64,000 nt of DNA from a bacterium A37T11 (GCA_900109895.1 FOBR01000001.1:359332-423331), one strand, 5' to 3'. Shown: positions 8,640 to 18,200, counted from the stretch's first letter. The notes: generated from the sequence alone by a model not told the origin. Numbers and translations are program-made.

Positions 8640-9290
8640 ATGGAATTGCTTAGTGAATTGCTAACGGACTACCTGACGGATCATGGCGATGCCGAGCCAC
8701 CCTTGCTGGCAAGCATTAACCGTGAAACACACCTTAAGGAAACCCGTCCACATATGTTATCAGGCCATTATCAAGGCAGAATTCTGAGCATGATCAGCCG
8801 GTTACTGGCACCAACAAGTATCCTTGAGATCGGAACCTTTACCGGTTATGCCACCCTTTGCCTGTCCGAAGGATTAGCCCCACAAGGCTGCATCCATACC
8901 ATTGACATTAATGAAGAACTGCAGGAACGCGTGCAAAGTTATTTCGAAAAGTCGGGCCTGGCAGCTAAAATTCATTATCACATCGGGCCCGCACTCGAGG
9001 TAATACCCACCATCCCGGAATTGTTTGATCTGGTATTTATTGATGCAGACAAGCAAAATAACCGCGCTTATTACGACCTGGTATTTGACCGCGTTCGCCC
9101 CGGCGGCCTTATTCTTATTGACAATGTGTTGTGGAAAGGAAAAGTTCTGGAGAAAGAAACTCCCGATAAACAGACGGCTTCTGTTTTAGCATTAAATGCG
9201 TATATTGCGGCCGATCAGCGAACTGAAAAGATCATGTTACCGGTGAGGGATGGCATCTTCCTCATCCGGAAAAAAATTTTTATAAATTAA
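8640..9290 (+). CDS. O-methyltransferase (SAM-dependent, catechol-OMT-like)
   Basis: 216 residues of the Methyltransf_3 family. ILEIGTFTGYATLCLSEGL is motif I (SAM binding), IHTIDINEEL the acidic loop, DLVFIDADKQNN the metal and substrate loop, and PGGLILIDNVLWKGKVL the conserved post-motif segment. The DADKxN and DNVLWxG motifs mark the metal-dependent small O-methyltransferase group. The acceptor is unknown. A 7/8 match to TAnnTTTG (TTACTTTG, 8627-8634) sits just before the ATG. Confidence 0.88.
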   Translation: MELLSELLTDYLTDHGDAEPPLLASINRETHLKETRPHMLSGHYQGRILSMISRLLAPTSILEIGTFTGYATLCLSEGLAPQGCIHTIDINEELQERVQSYFEKSGLAAKIHYHIGPALEVIPTIPELFDLVFIDADKQNNRAYYDLVFDRVRPGGLILIDNVLWKGKVLEKETPDKQTASVLALNAYIAADQRTEKIMLPVRDGIFLIRKKIFIN

Positions 9291-9300
9291 ACCCGAAAAA

Positions 9301-9810
9301 ATGCTAAAAACAAAATTTCCGGTTGCTTTTATCTGCCTGTTTTTTATAGTTACCCCGATATCGGCCCAGCGCTTGTCTGCTTTGACCTATGTAAAAGCAA
9401 ATAAAGACCGTGCCATTGCATTTATGCATCAATTTGGCCTTCCAGCCAGCATAATTTTAGCCGTTGCCATGCATGAAAGTGCCCATGGAAATAGTAAAAT
9501 TGCCCGGCATCTCAACAATCATTTTGGCATAAAAGGGCCCAATCGCAACAGACGCATCCGCTCAGCCTATAAGGATTATGAATCAGTGGATGAATCGTAC
9601 CTTGATTTTGTACATTGCCTGCAGACAAGGCCGGCTTTTCAGCAATTATTTGATAAATACCCAATCAACGATTATCAGAGTTGGGTTAAGGGCATCGCAC
9701 GCGGCGGTTACGCCGGAAGCCGCCAATGGGCAAGGCAAGTTATAAACATGATTGAGCGTTATCACCTCGATGAACTGGACAGCATACCCGGCCAAAAAAT
9801 CATGCAGTAA
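9301..9810 (+). CDS. Glucosaminidase domain protein (peptidoglycan hydrolase)
   Basis: 169 residues. After a cleavable signal peptide (ends ISAQ), one GH73-like glucosaminidase domain fills the protein. ILAVAMHESAHGNSKIA holds the catalytic Glu, and NNHFGIKG and GGYAGSRQWARQVINMIERY are also family motifs. It would cut N-acetylglucosaminyl linkages of peptidoglycan in the periplasm. The next gene encodes a related domain plus LysM, so the two look like a tandem duplication. Confidence 0.85.
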   Translation: MLKTKFPVAFICLFFIVTPISAQRLSALTYVKANKDRAIAFMHQFGLPASIILAVAMHESAHGNSKIARHLNNHFGIKGPNRNRRIRSAYKDYESVDESYLDFVHCLQTRPAFQQLFDKYPINDYQSWVKGIARGGYAGSRQWARQVINMIERYHLDELDSIPGQKIMQ

Positions 9811-9817
9811 ACCATTC

Positions 9818-10639
9818 ATGAAAAATACCGTTTGGGTCATTGCGCTTTTATTGCTTTTTAGTTCCTGTTTACCTAAACACCAGGTGTTGCAGGGGCGTGG
9901 TTACAACCCTGGCAAAAATAGCTCCTCCAACCGAAATACCAAACCGGCAAACAGCATCAGCGCCCAAAATTACATAAACCGGTACAGCCGCATTGCCATA
10001 GAAGAAATGAATGCTTATGGCATTCCAGCCAGTATAACCTTGGCGCAGGGCCTGCTTGAATCATCCAATGGCAACAGCGTGCTGGCACAACAGGCCAATA
10101 ACCATTTTGGCATTAAAACCACCTCAGATTGGGCCGGAAAAACCATCCTGCAGGATGACGACAAGCGTGATGACTCCTTCAGGGCCTATAATACCCCGGA
10201 AGAATCGTTTCGTGACCATTCCCAATTTCTGTTGCGCAACCGCTACGCCAAACTATTTGAACTGGACAAGGATGATTATAAAGGTTGGGCTAAAGGCCTG
10301 AAAAAAGCAGGTTATGCCACTAACCCCAGGTATCCGGATCTTTTAGTGGACCTGATTGAGCGTTATGAGCTCTACCGGTATGATAAACCCGAAAATGCCA
10401 TGTTCAAAACACAGCGGGAAGAAAAGGTACTGGACGAAATTGCCGAAACCACCGCTAAAGAGCCTATCAAGACCGAAGCCAAGCCCCCCCTTAAAATGAC
10501 CATCCATGAAGTCAAGGCCGGTGAAACCTTGTTTAGCATTAGCAACCTATACGGACTTAGCGTGAATGAACTGAAAGCCCTTAACAACTTATCCGATGTC
10601 CCGATTAGCGTTGGCCAATTGCTATTGGTTTCCAAGTAA
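9818..10639 (+). CDS. Glucosaminidase and LysM domain lipoprotein (peptidoglycan hydrolase)
   Basis: 273 residues starting MKNTVWVIALLLLFSSCLPK, with a lipobox ending in Cys17. The glucosaminidase domain (about residues 55-185) includes LAQGLLESSNGNS with the catalytic Glu, NNHFGIK and AGYATNPRYPDLLVDLIERY. A LysM repeat closes the protein (about 228-273, HEVKAGETLFSISNLYGL to VGQLLLVSK). The ATG at 9818 is chosen because it starts the signal; earlier in-frame codons lie inside the previous gene. The gap to that gene is 7 bp. LysM should anchor it to peptidoglycan. Confidence 0.88.
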   Translation: MKNTVWVIALLLLFSSCLPKHQVLQGRGYNPGKNSSSNRNTKPANSISAQNYINRYSRIAIEEMNAYGIPASITLAQGLLESSNGNSVLAQQANNHFGIKTTSDWAGKTILQDDDKRDDSFRAYNTPEESFRDHSQFLLRNRYAKLFELDKDDYKGWAKGLKKAGYATNPRYPDLLVDLIERYELYRYDKPENAMFKTQREEKVLDEIAETTAKEPIKTEAKPPLKMTIHEVKAGETLFSISNLYGLSVNELKALNNLSDVPISVGQLLLVSK

Positions 10640-10640
10640 A

Positions 10641-11402
10641 ATGCCCACCGTTTATGTAGCAAGTCTTTTCTTCTGCTTTCTCAGCTTTTGCTGTTTTGGC
10701 CAGGAGATCGAGGGATTTGTATACGACGCGCAAACCGGCCAGCGTGTGGCTAAGGTATATATCTATAATACCGCCAATGATGAAGGCATTTATAACAACC
10801 TCAAAGGCGAGTTCAGTATAAAAGCAAAGCAAGGCGATATCCTTATTGCCGCTACGGATGGCTACTTTCCAGATACCCTGGTTGTATCTAACCAAAAAAA
10901 CTTGTTCTTTAAGTTACAGCGCTCGTCCATCTGGCTCAAGGAAGTGACCATTATCGGCCGGCACAGCCCCCAAGAGGAGTTGGATAAAAAGAAGGAAGAT
11001 TATCGCTCTGCCTATCGTAAAGGTCACCCCGGGTCCATCTTTTCAGTAGGTCCAACCGGGGCAGGGCTGAGTATTGATGCCATCTATTCGCTGATCAGTA
11101 AGGAAGGAAAAAATGCCCGTTTTCTTGAAAAGATCATTGAACGCGACTACGAAAACACCGTGATTGACTATCGCTATACACCTACCCTGGTTAGCACAGT
11201 GACCGGTCTAAAAGACAAACAACGGGAAGATTTTATGGTTCAGTACCGGCCATCCTACTATTTTATACTCAGAGCAACCGACTATGAACTGGTATCCTAC
11301 ATCGCTTCCAGTTTTCAGCAATACCAGACAAACCCCAAAGCAAACCGCTTGCCCAAACTTCCGACAGACTCAACTTTTAAACCACAAAACGAGCCCAAAT
11401 AA
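10641..11402 (+). CDS. Carboxypeptidase-regulatory-like domain protein, exported
   Basis: 253 residues. A signal peptide (MPTVYVASLFFCFLSFCCFG) precedes a CarboxypepD_reg-like beta-sandwich (EIEGFVYDAQTGQRVAKVYI to FFKLQRSSIWLKEVTIIG). The rest is a helical segment with no recognisable domain. It begins 1 bp after the stop of the LysM gene, so the ATG at 10641 is preferred to the upstream in-frame extension inside that gene. It resembles the short non-TonB proteins with this domain that are common in Bacteroidota. Function unknown. Confidence 0.75.
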   Translation: MPTVYVASLFFCFLSFCCFGQEIEGFVYDAQTGQRVAKVYIYNTANDEGIYNNLKGEFSIKAKQGDILIAATDGYFPDTLVVSNQKNLFFKLQRSSIWLKEVTIIGRHSPQEELDKKKEDYRSAYRKGHPGSIFSVGPTGAGLSIDAIYSLISKEGKNARFLEKIIERDYENTVIDYRYTPTLVSTVTGLKDKQREDFMVQYRPSYYFILRATDYELVSYIASSFQQYQTNPKANRLPKLPTDSTFKPQNEPK

Positions 11403-11470
11403 AACACAACATTTAATAATGCCGGGTATTTTTTGCTATTTTGCAAAAGATATAACACATTAGCAGGTTC

Positions 11471-12493
11471 ATGAGACAGACATACTTATTCGCTCTATTT
11501 TTGCCCATCCTCCTTTCTACTGGGGTAATGGCACAGCAGGACAGCTTGTCAGGGCTGCGGCAAGCACCTCCGAAAGATCCGCTAGAGGTTAAGGCCCCGG
11601 AACTGTCCATTAAAGAAGTTATCATCCGTGATGAAAACCTAAACTTGCAGGTAGATTATTGGCGCAATTGGACAAAATTTGGTATTAACGCCAACCAGGC
11701 TTCTTTTAATGATAATTGGCAGGGTGGTGGTGTTAATTTTCTTGGAATTGGTCTGGCTTTTAATACGAAGTTTGATTACACAAAAGAAAATAAGAATTTT
11801 ACCTCCGAACTTGATTTGAAATATGGCAAACAAAAAAACAAGGACCAACTAGCCCGAAAGTCTAATGACCGGATCTTCTGGGACAATAAATTCTCGGTGA
11901 ACTTTACTAAACAGTGGTCATTCTTTGCTTCATTGGCTTTCGAATCGCAGTTTGACAAAGGTTATACTTATAAAACAGGTTCAGAAGGACAAGATACCCT
12001 GGACAGGTTCATTTCCAGTTTCCTTGCCCCCGGTTACCTCACCGAATCCGTAGGTATCGAGGTTAAGCCAGATCCTACCTGGTCCATTCGTTTTGGTACT
12101 GGTACAGCCAGGCAGACGCTTGTTTTGAATGACAACGTGCTACGTCCTGACACGGTTAAAATCAGGACAGACCCAAACTATCTTCCCAATTATCAACGCT
12201 TCGGCATCAACTGGCCGGGAACATTCAGAAATGAACTGGCTTTTCAACTAGTATCTACCCTAAATCGTAATCTTAGTGCCAATATCAATATAAATGCCCG
12301 CTATGCTTTCTTTGCCAACTATCAGGATCTGAAAAATGCCAGCCACCGTGTAGACGCTACCTTGACTGCCAAAGTTTCTCGTGTGCTCAGCGTAACATTG
12401 GTTGGCGTATTGTTATATGATCCGTTACAAGATCCAGGTATCCAAACCTCCCAGACTACCGGCATTGGCATCCAATATAACTTCCCACGATGA
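11471..12493 (+). CDS. DUF3078 domain-containing outer-membrane protein
   Basis: 340 residues with an N-terminal signal (ends VMAQQ). A DUF3078 domain starts near YWRNWTKFGINANQASFNDN and runs through GGGVNFLGIGLAFNTKFDYT. The remaining two-thirds is alternating beta structure ending in a terminal aromatic (NFPR end), as expected for an outer-membrane barrel. The stop overlaps the amidase ATG by 4 bp (ATGA), so the two are translationally coupled. Substrate unknown. Confidence 0.82.
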   Translation: MRQTYLFALFLPILLSTGVMAQQDSLSGLRQAPPKDPLEVKAPELSIKEVIIRDENLNLQVDYWRNWTKFGINANQASFNDNWQGGGVNFLGIGLAFNTKFDYTKENKNFTSELDLKYGKQKNKDQLARKSNDRIFWDNKFSVNFTKQWSFFASLAFESQFDKGYTYKTGSEGQDTLDRFISSFLAPGYLTESVGIEVKPDPTWSIRFGTGTARQTLVLNDNVLRPDTVKIRTDPNYLPNYQRFGINWPGTFRNELAFQLVSTLNRNLSANININARYAFFANYQDLKNASHRVDATLTAKVSRVLSVTLVGVLLYDPLQDPGIQTSQTTGIGIQYNFPR

Positions 12494-13338
12494 TCAAAAC
12501 CCCGAGCCCTGCTGCGTATGCATTGCTGCTGTTGGCCGCATTGAGCAGCTCTTGCGCTTCAAAAAAGCCTTATGCAACCAGCAATAAAATATATCAGCAG
12601 CAGGTAAAAGTGATTGCCGCAGAGATCAGCAAGCCCCCGCTCCCGCTTACTGACACCCTTCCGGCTGAAAAAGCTTCTGAATGGGTAGGTACAGTCAATT
12701 TTGGTATGCGCCGTCCCAATTATGTGGTCATTCACCATACTGCCCAGGACAGCCTGGGTCAAACCTTAAAAACATTTACCATCAGCCGTACGCAAGTCAG
12801 TGCACATTACGTAATTGGCAAGGATGGCAAGGTTTACCACATGCTGAGCGATTATCTTCGCGCGTGGCATGCCGGCAACAGCAAATGGGGCAGCATTACT
12901 GACCTGAACAGCGTGTCCCTGGGAATTGAAATGGATAATAACGGTACTGAGCCCTATACCGAGGTACAGCTAAACAGTCTGCTCAATTTGTTGGATACAA
13001 TAAAACTAAACTATAAGATTCCCGCCGATAACTTTATCGGCCATGGCGACATTGCCCCGGGTCGCAAGGTAGACCCTGGCGTTAATTTTCCATGGAAAAA
13101 ATTGGCTGAAAAAGGTTTTGGCATTTGGTATAGCGACTCGCTGCAAACCCCTCCCCCGGCATTTGACCCCATGGATGGATTGCTCATTATTGGTTACGAC
13201 ATCAGCCGTCCCCAGGATGCCATCAAAGCATTCAAGCGGCATTACCTGCCCGACGTAGCCCAAGACGCAGAATGGACAGACTATGCCCTTTCGGTACTCT
13301 ATAACCTGTATATAAAAAAGAAAACAGCACTTTTATAA
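12490..13338 (+). CDS. N-acetylmuramoyl-L-alanine amidase (Amidase_2), lipoprotein
   Basis: 282 residues with a lipoprotein signal (LLLAALSSSCASKK). The Amidase_2 zinc domain spans about residues 70-200: YVVIHHTAQDS (first zinc His), SAHYVIGKDGKVYHM, LRAWHAGNSKWG, and IGHGDIAPGRKVDPGVNFPW (third His and Asp). It should cleave the amide between muramic acid and the stem peptide. The start overlaps the DUF3078 stop by 4 bp. It converges with glnS with only 3 bp between the stops. Confidence 0.9.
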   Translation: MIKTPSPAAYALLLLAALSSSCASKKPYATSNKIYQQQVKVIAAEISKPPLPLTDTLPAEKASEWVGTVNFGMRRPNYVVIHHTAQDSLGQTLKTFTISRTQVSAHYVIGKDGKVYHMLSDYLRAWHAGNSKWGSITDLNSVSLGIEMDNNGTEPYTEVQLNSLLNLLDTIKLNYKIPADNFIGHGDIAPGRKVDPGVNFPWKKLAEKGFGIWYSDSLQTPPPAFDPMDGLLIIGYDISRPQDAIKAFKRHYLPDVAQDAEWTDYALSVLYNLYIKKKTALL

Positions 13339-13341
13339 GCT

Positions 13342-15012
13342 TTACGCTTTCTTAGCTTCCTTAGCCCAGGTATCCCGCAAGCCTACCGTGCGGTTAAAGA
13401 TCAGTTTTTCGGGTGCCGAATGCGTATCCAATGTAAAATAACCAATCCGCATAAATTGATAGCCTTTACCCGGTTCCGCATTTTTCAAGTCGGGCTCTAT
13501 GTAGACCTTATCCAATATCGTCAGACTTTCCGGATTCAGCGTATCTTTAAAATCGCCATCGGCCGCGGCCGGATTCTCGACATTGAAGAGCCGGTCATAC
13601 AAGCGCACTTCCGCCGTTTCGGCATGCGGTACACTCACCCAATGTATTGTTCCTTTTACATGCATCCCGCTGTTATCTTCACCGCTTTTGGTTCCGGGAA
13701 TATAGTTGCAATGCACTTCGGTTACAATCCCCGAATCATCTTTTAGGAAATCCGTACAGGTAACAATATATGAACTTTTCAGCCTCACGGAAAGTCCGGG
13801 AGCCAGCCGGAAAAACTTTTTCGGCGCATCTTCCATAAAATCATCCCGCTCAATCCACAACTCCCGGCTAAAAGGAATTTCACGGCTCCCTTCTCCATCG
13901 GTGGCCTCCGGATTATTTTCACTGCTCAACCATTCTGTTTTATCTTCCGGATAATTCGTTATCACCAATTTTATTGGGTCAAGCACGGCCATGCGACGCC
14001 AGGCCGTTTTATTGAGGTCTTCACGCACACAAAATTCAAGCAGGCCCACATCAATTACATTTTCGCGCTTGGCAATACCCACCCGTTCGGCAAAATTCCG
14101 GATGCTGGCCGGTGTATAACCCCGCCGGCGCAAAGCGCTAATGGTAGGCATACGCGGGTCATCCCATCCGTCCACGTGTTTATTATTGACCAATTCCAGC
14201 AGTCGGCGCTTGCTCATTACCGTATAGGTCATGTTCAGCCGCGCAAATTCATATTGTTTGGAAGGGAAAATACCAATATTTTCAATCAGCCAATCGTACA
14301 ATGCGCGATGAGGCACAAACTCCAGAGTACAGATTGAATGCGTGATCTTTTCAATGGAATCACTTTGCCCATGCGCAAAATCATACATCGGGTATATACA
14401 CCAGACATCTCCTGTACGGTGGTGATGCGCATGTTTAATGCGGTACAACAGCGGATCACGCAGGTGCATATTTGGGTTTGCCAGGTCGATCTTAGCCCGC
14501 AGTACTTTGGATCCATCCGGATATTTTCCGTCTTTCATTTCGGCAAACAGGCGCAAATTTTCAGCTACAGATCGGCTGCGGAACGGCGTTGGCCTGCCGG
14601 GTTCGGTAGGCGTACCTTTGGCGGCGGCTATCTCCTCGGCCGTACTGTCATCAACATAAGCCAGCTCTTTTTTGATCAGCGTAGTTGCATATTCATACAA
14701 TATCTCAAAATAGTCTGAGGTATACAGCTCCTTATCCCAGGTAAAACCCAGCCATTGAATATCCTTTTTAATGCTATCCACATACTCCACGCTTTCGGTT
14801 ACCGGGTTGGTATCGTCAAAGCGCAGGTTCGTTTTTCCGCCATACTTAATGGCCAGGCCAAAATTCAGGCAAATAGATTTAGCGTGCCCAATGTGCAGGT
14901 ATCCGTTTGGTTCCGGTGGAAAACGCGTCAATACACGCCCGTCATGTTTCCCCCTCCGGATGTCCTCTTCAACGATTTCCTCCAGAAAATTTAATGATCT
15001 CTCCTCAGCCAT
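13342..15012 (-). CDS. glnS: Glutaminyl-tRNA synthetase
   Basis: 556 residues. The class I signature is RFPPEPNGYLHIGHAKSICL (HIGH motif) and the second signature is VMSKRRLLEL, as in bacterial GlnRS. An anticodon-binding beta-barrel half follows. A DDTNP substrate segment and the GlnRS/GluRS-type DPRMPTISALRRRG are visible. GlnRS charges tRNA-Gln directly. Another aminoacyl synthetase of the same family, gltX, is at 58 kb. The ATG at 15012 (MAEERSLNFLEEIVEED) is preferred because a TACCTTTG box sits 6 bp upstream, so the transcript may be nearly leaderless. Confidence 0.95.
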   Translation of the reverse strand: MAEERSLNFLEEIVEEDIRRGKHDGRVLTRFPPEPNGYLHIGHAKSICLNFGLAIKYGGKTNLRFDDTNPVTESVEYVDSIKKDIQWLGFTWDKELYTSDYFEILYEYATTLIKKELAYVDDSTAEEIAAAKGTPTEPGRPTPFRSRSVAENLRLFAEMKDGKYPDGSKVLRAKIDLANPNMHLRDPLLYRIKHAHHHRTGDVWCIYPMYDFAHGQSDSIEKITHSICTLEFVPHRALYDWLIENIGIFPSKQYEFARLNMTYTVMSKRRLLELVNNKHVDGWDDPRMPTISALRRRGYTPASIRNFAERVGIAKRENVIDVGLLEFCVREDLNKTAWRRMAVLDPIKLVITNYPEDKTEWLSSENNPEATDGEGSREIPFSRELWIERDDFMEDAPKKFFRLAPGLSVRLKSSYIVTCTDFLKDDSGIVTEVHCNYIPGTKSGEDNSGMHVKGTIHWVSVPHAETAEVRLYDRLFNVENPAAADGDFKDTLNPESLTILDKVYIEPDLKNAEPGKGYQFMRIGYFTLDTHSAPEKLIFNRTVGLRDTWAKEAKKA

Positions 15013-15018
15013 AGGGTG

Positions 15019-15026
15019 CAAAGGTA
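15019..15026 (-). promoter_or_regulatory. -7 promoter box (TACCTTTG) of glnS, 6 bp from the ATG
   Basis: A perfect TAnnTTTG match on the minus strand, 6 bp upstream of the chosen ATG. If the start point is about 5-7 bp past the G, transcription would begin at or beside the start codon. Confidence 0.5.
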
Positions 15027-15063
15027 ATGAATTTTGTTATCCATTTATCTGGTGCTTGCGTTT

Positions 15064-15819
15064 TTAACGATCCCCTTTCAGGTATTGTTTTACCTTATCA
15101 AAGAAGTTAGGTTTTTCAGCAGGCAAGCCCGCCAGCTCACGCTCCAGGGCCTTTGTTTCCTTCTTATTCAGTATGGTGAGATTCATCCGCACGTCTGTAA
15201 GCGGCCGGTCATTGCTGTCTGTTGGCACCGCGGCAATACTGTCTACCAGCGGCAACCCTTTCACAACTTCGCCAAACACGGTGTAGTTCTGATCCAGGTA
15301 TGGTGTTCCACCTTTGGTTTTATACACCTCCCGCTGCCAGGCTGGAATTTTGCGGCCCTTCATGCGCAGTGTTTGGATGCTGTCTAATTTCGCATCCGTT
15401 AGCACCTTGCCCTGTACCAGGTAAAACTGTGAAGCGCTCGAGGCTTTGGCCGGATTATCGTCACGTGCAGCCGCCAGCACCCCCTTTTTATGAAAAAGGC
15501 TGTCATTGAATTCAGCATCTACCGTATAAGCAGGCCCACCATCACCCAGCAGTTGCCCGGCCTTTGCCTGGCGGGAATCGGGATCGCCGCCTTGTATCAT
15601 AAAACCATTGATCACCCGGTGGAATAGCAAGCTGTCAAAATAGTGCGCCTTTACCAACTTTATAAAATTATCCCGGTGTTTGGGGGTTTGGTTATATAGG
15701 CGTACTATACACTCGCCCTTATCTGTCATTATACTCACATAGGTATATGGCGAGTTGTCGGCTTTGGACCGCTGGAAAAAGAACAACGTGCCAATTAAAA
15801 AGATCACATACTTCATCAT
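15064..15819 (-). CDS. Peptidyl-prolyl cis-trans isomerase, cyclophilin type
   Basis: 251 residues with an N-terminal signal segment (MMKYVIFLIGTLFFFQ). The cyclophilin domain includes FDSLLFHRVINGFMIQGGDP (catalytic Arg in FHRV), ASSASQFYLVQGK (SQFY motif) and LDQNYTVFGEVVKGLPLVDS. A 50-residue charged tail follows. It is a periplasmic folding helper. It lies between glnS and an unknown gene, all on the minus strand; the 51-bp gap to glnS carries the glnS promoter. Confidence 0.88.
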   Translation of the reverse strand: MMKYVIFLIGTLFFFQRSKADNSPYTYVSIMTDKGECIVRLYNQTPKHRDNFIKLVKAHYFDSLLFHRVINGFMIQGGDPDSRQAKAGQLLGDGGPAYTVDAEFNDSLFHKKGVLAAARDDNPAKASSASQFYLVQGKVLTDAKLDSIQTLRMKGRKIPAWQREVYKTKGGTPYLDQNYTVFGEVVKGLPLVDSIAAVPTDSNDRPLTDVRMNLTILNKKETKALERELAGLPAEKPNFFDKVKQYLKGDR

Positions 15820-15849
15820 CCCTGCGAATGTACTAAAAGCCCGGCAAAT

Positions 15850-16830
15850 CTAATACTTTGCCAACGCAATCTTTTGTGATGGCAGGAATTCTCCCTGATC
15901 ATCCAGCAAAAAGGTCATCGGATTTTCGGGGTCTTTGATGATCTCAAATAGCAAAAAGCCCCAGGGTTTCCAGAAGTTCTCCAGCACCTGCCCGTAGGTT
16001 TTTACCTGCCAGGGATCAAATACCGGCTTACTGCTTATTGCCGTGAGCGGCATGGGTTCTATGTACACCGCCTCGTCGGTTTGCACCACTGTATATTCGG
16101 GCAAGCGGTTAAATAAGTAAGCGGAATAGAAAAACCGGGCACACAGTTCTTCAAACTGGACCGGGTGTAGTTCGTGGTTGGCCACTTTGGCCAGTACTTC
16201 CCGGTGAAATACACTGTTTGCTTTATTATCCTGCAGGCAGGCAATGATCCCAAAATCATTGGCCCTGAAAGAAAATACCAGCGTATTGATCTCATCCCGG
16301 TAATTATAGGCTTCGTCGGGGTTTGCTACCTTATACACTCCAATATAAAAAGGCTGCCCCCCATCAAATTCAACCGGCAGCAGCAATGATTGCAGCATGA
16401 GGTGCAGGTTGGTAAATTTGTGGGCCAATACTTGTGAAAAGTTCATGGCTTCGCCGCTAATGGCCTGCTGTTTGATCCCCGAGCGAATTTCATTGAACAC
16501 CATTCCGTACACCATTTTGGCAATCCATTGAAAAAGCCGTAGCGGCTCAAGGGCCCGTACCGCTTCAAAACCGGCGCTAAATGCAGTATTGATCTCTGTT
16601 TCCAGCTCGTCCAGCTTTACGGAAACTGCCGTTGAGCAGGGTAATTTGAGTTGTTTGTAGGTACAGATGCTCTCATCAAGTAATTTGAAGGGTTTGTCTT
16701 CGAGTTGGTAGCGCTGCATGAGCCATAGTGGAAATACGTTGATCTGCTCATCTTCGGGACATACCAGTTTTTCCCCGCTCAGAAAGCAAGTTTTTTGGTC
16801 AAAGGTGAAGTTTTGGAAGGGGTTGTACAT
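15850..16830 (-). CDS. Conserved hypothetical protein, 326 residues
   Basis: I do not recognise this family. It is cytoplasmic-looking, with no signal and no membrane helix. The N-terminus has TCFLSGEKLVCPEDEQINVFPLWLMQRYQL, which includes a possible C-x6-C pair (C15 and C24). A central helical part and a beta-rich C-terminal half with many aromatics (NRLPEYTVVQTDEAVYIEP, then FWKPWGFLLFEII) follow. It is 29 bp downstream of the dGTPase gene on the same strand, so the two may be cotranscribed. A nucleotide-pool or housekeeping role can only be guessed from position. Confidence 0.7.
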   Translation of the reverse strand: MYNPFQNFTFDQKTCFLSGEKLVCPEDEQINVFPLWLMQRYQLEDKPFKLLDESICTYKQLKLPCSTAVSVKLDELETEINTAFSAGFEAVRALEPLRLFQWIAKMVYGMVFNEIRSGIKQQAISGEAMNFSQVLAHKFTNLHLMLQSLLLPVEFDGGQPFYIGVYKVANPDEAYNYRDEINTLVFSFRANDFGIIACLQDNKANSVFHREVLAKVANHELHPVQFEELCARFFYSAYLFNRLPEYTVVQTDEAVYIEPMPLTAISSKPVFDPWQVKTYGQVLENFWKPWGFLLFEIIKDPENPMTFLLDDQGEFLPSQKIALAKY

Positions 16831-16859
16831 TTTTTAAGCGTAAAGCTGTTTTTCCATTA

Positions 16860-18200
16860 TTATAATGATGGGAACGAAATACCTTTGATGGTTCTGAATA
16901 GTTCCACGGCGTAAAGATCGGTCATTCCGGATACAAAATCGAGTACGGCTAATATTTTGTCATAGGTGTGACTTGCGTTGGTATAGAATTGGGCGGGCAT
17001 CATGGCTACTAATTTTTTGTCGTAGCTTGATTGGTTATTTAAATAGGCTGGGATAAATTCTTCCAGCAGCCCGTTCATCACTTTATATCCGGCGACTTCA
17101 ATTTGCACGACGGATCTGGCATTGTAGATGCGCTGTACGGATTCGCGGGTAATGGCTTTTAGTGCTGCCAGCAGACTATCAGGAAGGCCGTCCATCAGTG
17201 GCTTGTTGTATTCGCCTGCCAGGATAGGCGCTTGCTTGTTTAAAAATACTTCTGAACATTCCATGATTAGGGTGCTGATGGCTTTTGCTCGTAATAGGCT
17301 TACCCGGCTGTCAAGGTCACCAATGTTTCGTAAACGGCTTTGCAGTTGGTTGTCATTACTTAGGGGCAATAACAATTGTTCGGTTTCGGGGTACGATAGG
17401 ATGCCCAGGCGGTGTGCGTCTTCAACATCCATGATGTTGTAGCAGATGTCGTCGGCTGCTTCTACCAGGTATACCAGTGGATGCCGCTTATAGACTCCTG
17501 TTACTTGTGGGTCTTTTTGCAGGCCCAGCTCTTCTGCCAGTTTTTTAAATGTTTCTTGTTCGGGGCAGAAAAAGCCGTATTTTTTCCGGTGCAGCTCGCC
17601 CTTCTCGTGTCCGTATTGCGAGGGACAGGGGTATTTGACGATGGCAGCGAGTGTGCTATAGGTTAACCCGAAGCCGCCTGTTTCTTTGCCATTGTATTGG
17701 TGGGTCAGTATCCTCAGGGCATTGGCATTGCCTTCAAAGTGGGTCAGGTCGGCCCATTCCTCGGGGGTGACCTGCGCCTCGTATTTTTGGCCTTCTCCGT
17801 CGGTGAAATAACGGGATATGGCTGATTCGCCGGAATGGCCGAAGGCTGGGTTACCGAGGTCGTGGGCCAGGCAGGCTGCTGTGACGATATCGCCGATATC
17901 TTGTAAAAAGGGTGCTTCTTTGTCAATGGATGGCTGTTGGGCTTTTATTTTGTTGTAAAAGATACGCCCAAGTGACCGTCCTACACTGGCTACCTCAAGG
18001 CTATGGGTAAGCCGGTTATGTACGAATATACTGCCTGGCAGGGGAAATACCTGGGTTTTGTTTTGTAATCGTCTGAATGGGGATGAAAAGATTAACCGGT
18101 CATAATCGCGCTGGAATTCTGATCGCGCCTCATCTGGCTGCTTGTTGTCCCGGTGCTCGTAACCGTATCGTTTTGCTGATAGCAATGTACTCCAATTCAT
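16860..18200 (-). CDS. dgt: Deoxyguanosinetriphosphate triphosphohydrolase (dGTPase)
   Basis: 446 residues of the HD superfamily. Motifs are SPFRRLQNKTQVFPLP, HNRLTHSLEVASVGRSLG (metal His), CLAHDLGNPAFGHSGE (HD pair) and LVEAADDICYNIMDVEDAH (final Asp). It hydrolyses dGTP to deoxyguanosine and triphosphate and so adjusts dNTP pools. The ATG at 18200 (MNWSTLLSAKRYG) is chosen; an upstream TTG would add five residues but overlaps the TACTTTTG promoter box. The hairpin element at 18221 lies inside its upstream region. Confidence 0.9.
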   Translation of the reverse strand: MNWSTLLSAKRYGYEHRDNKQPDEARSEFQRDYDRLIFSSPFRRLQNKTQVFPLPGSIFVHNRLTHSLEVASVGRSLGRIFYNKIKAQQPSIDKEAPFLQDIGDIVTAACLAHDLGNPAFGHSGESAISRYFTDGEGQKYEAQVTPEEWADLTHFEGNANALRILTHQYNGKETGGFGLTYSTLAAIVKYPCPSQYGHEKGELHRKKYGFFCPEQETFKKLAEELGLQKDPQVTGVYKRHPLVYLVEAADDICYNIMDVEDAHRLGILSYPETEQLLLPLSNDNQLQSRLRNIGDLDSRVSLLRAKAISTLIMECSEVFLNKQAPILAGEYNKPLMDGLPDSLLAALKAITRESVQRIYNARSVVQIEVAGYKVMNGLLEEFIPAYLNNQSSYDKKLVAMMPAQFYTNASHTYDKILAVLDFVSGMTDLYAVELFRTIKGISFPSL

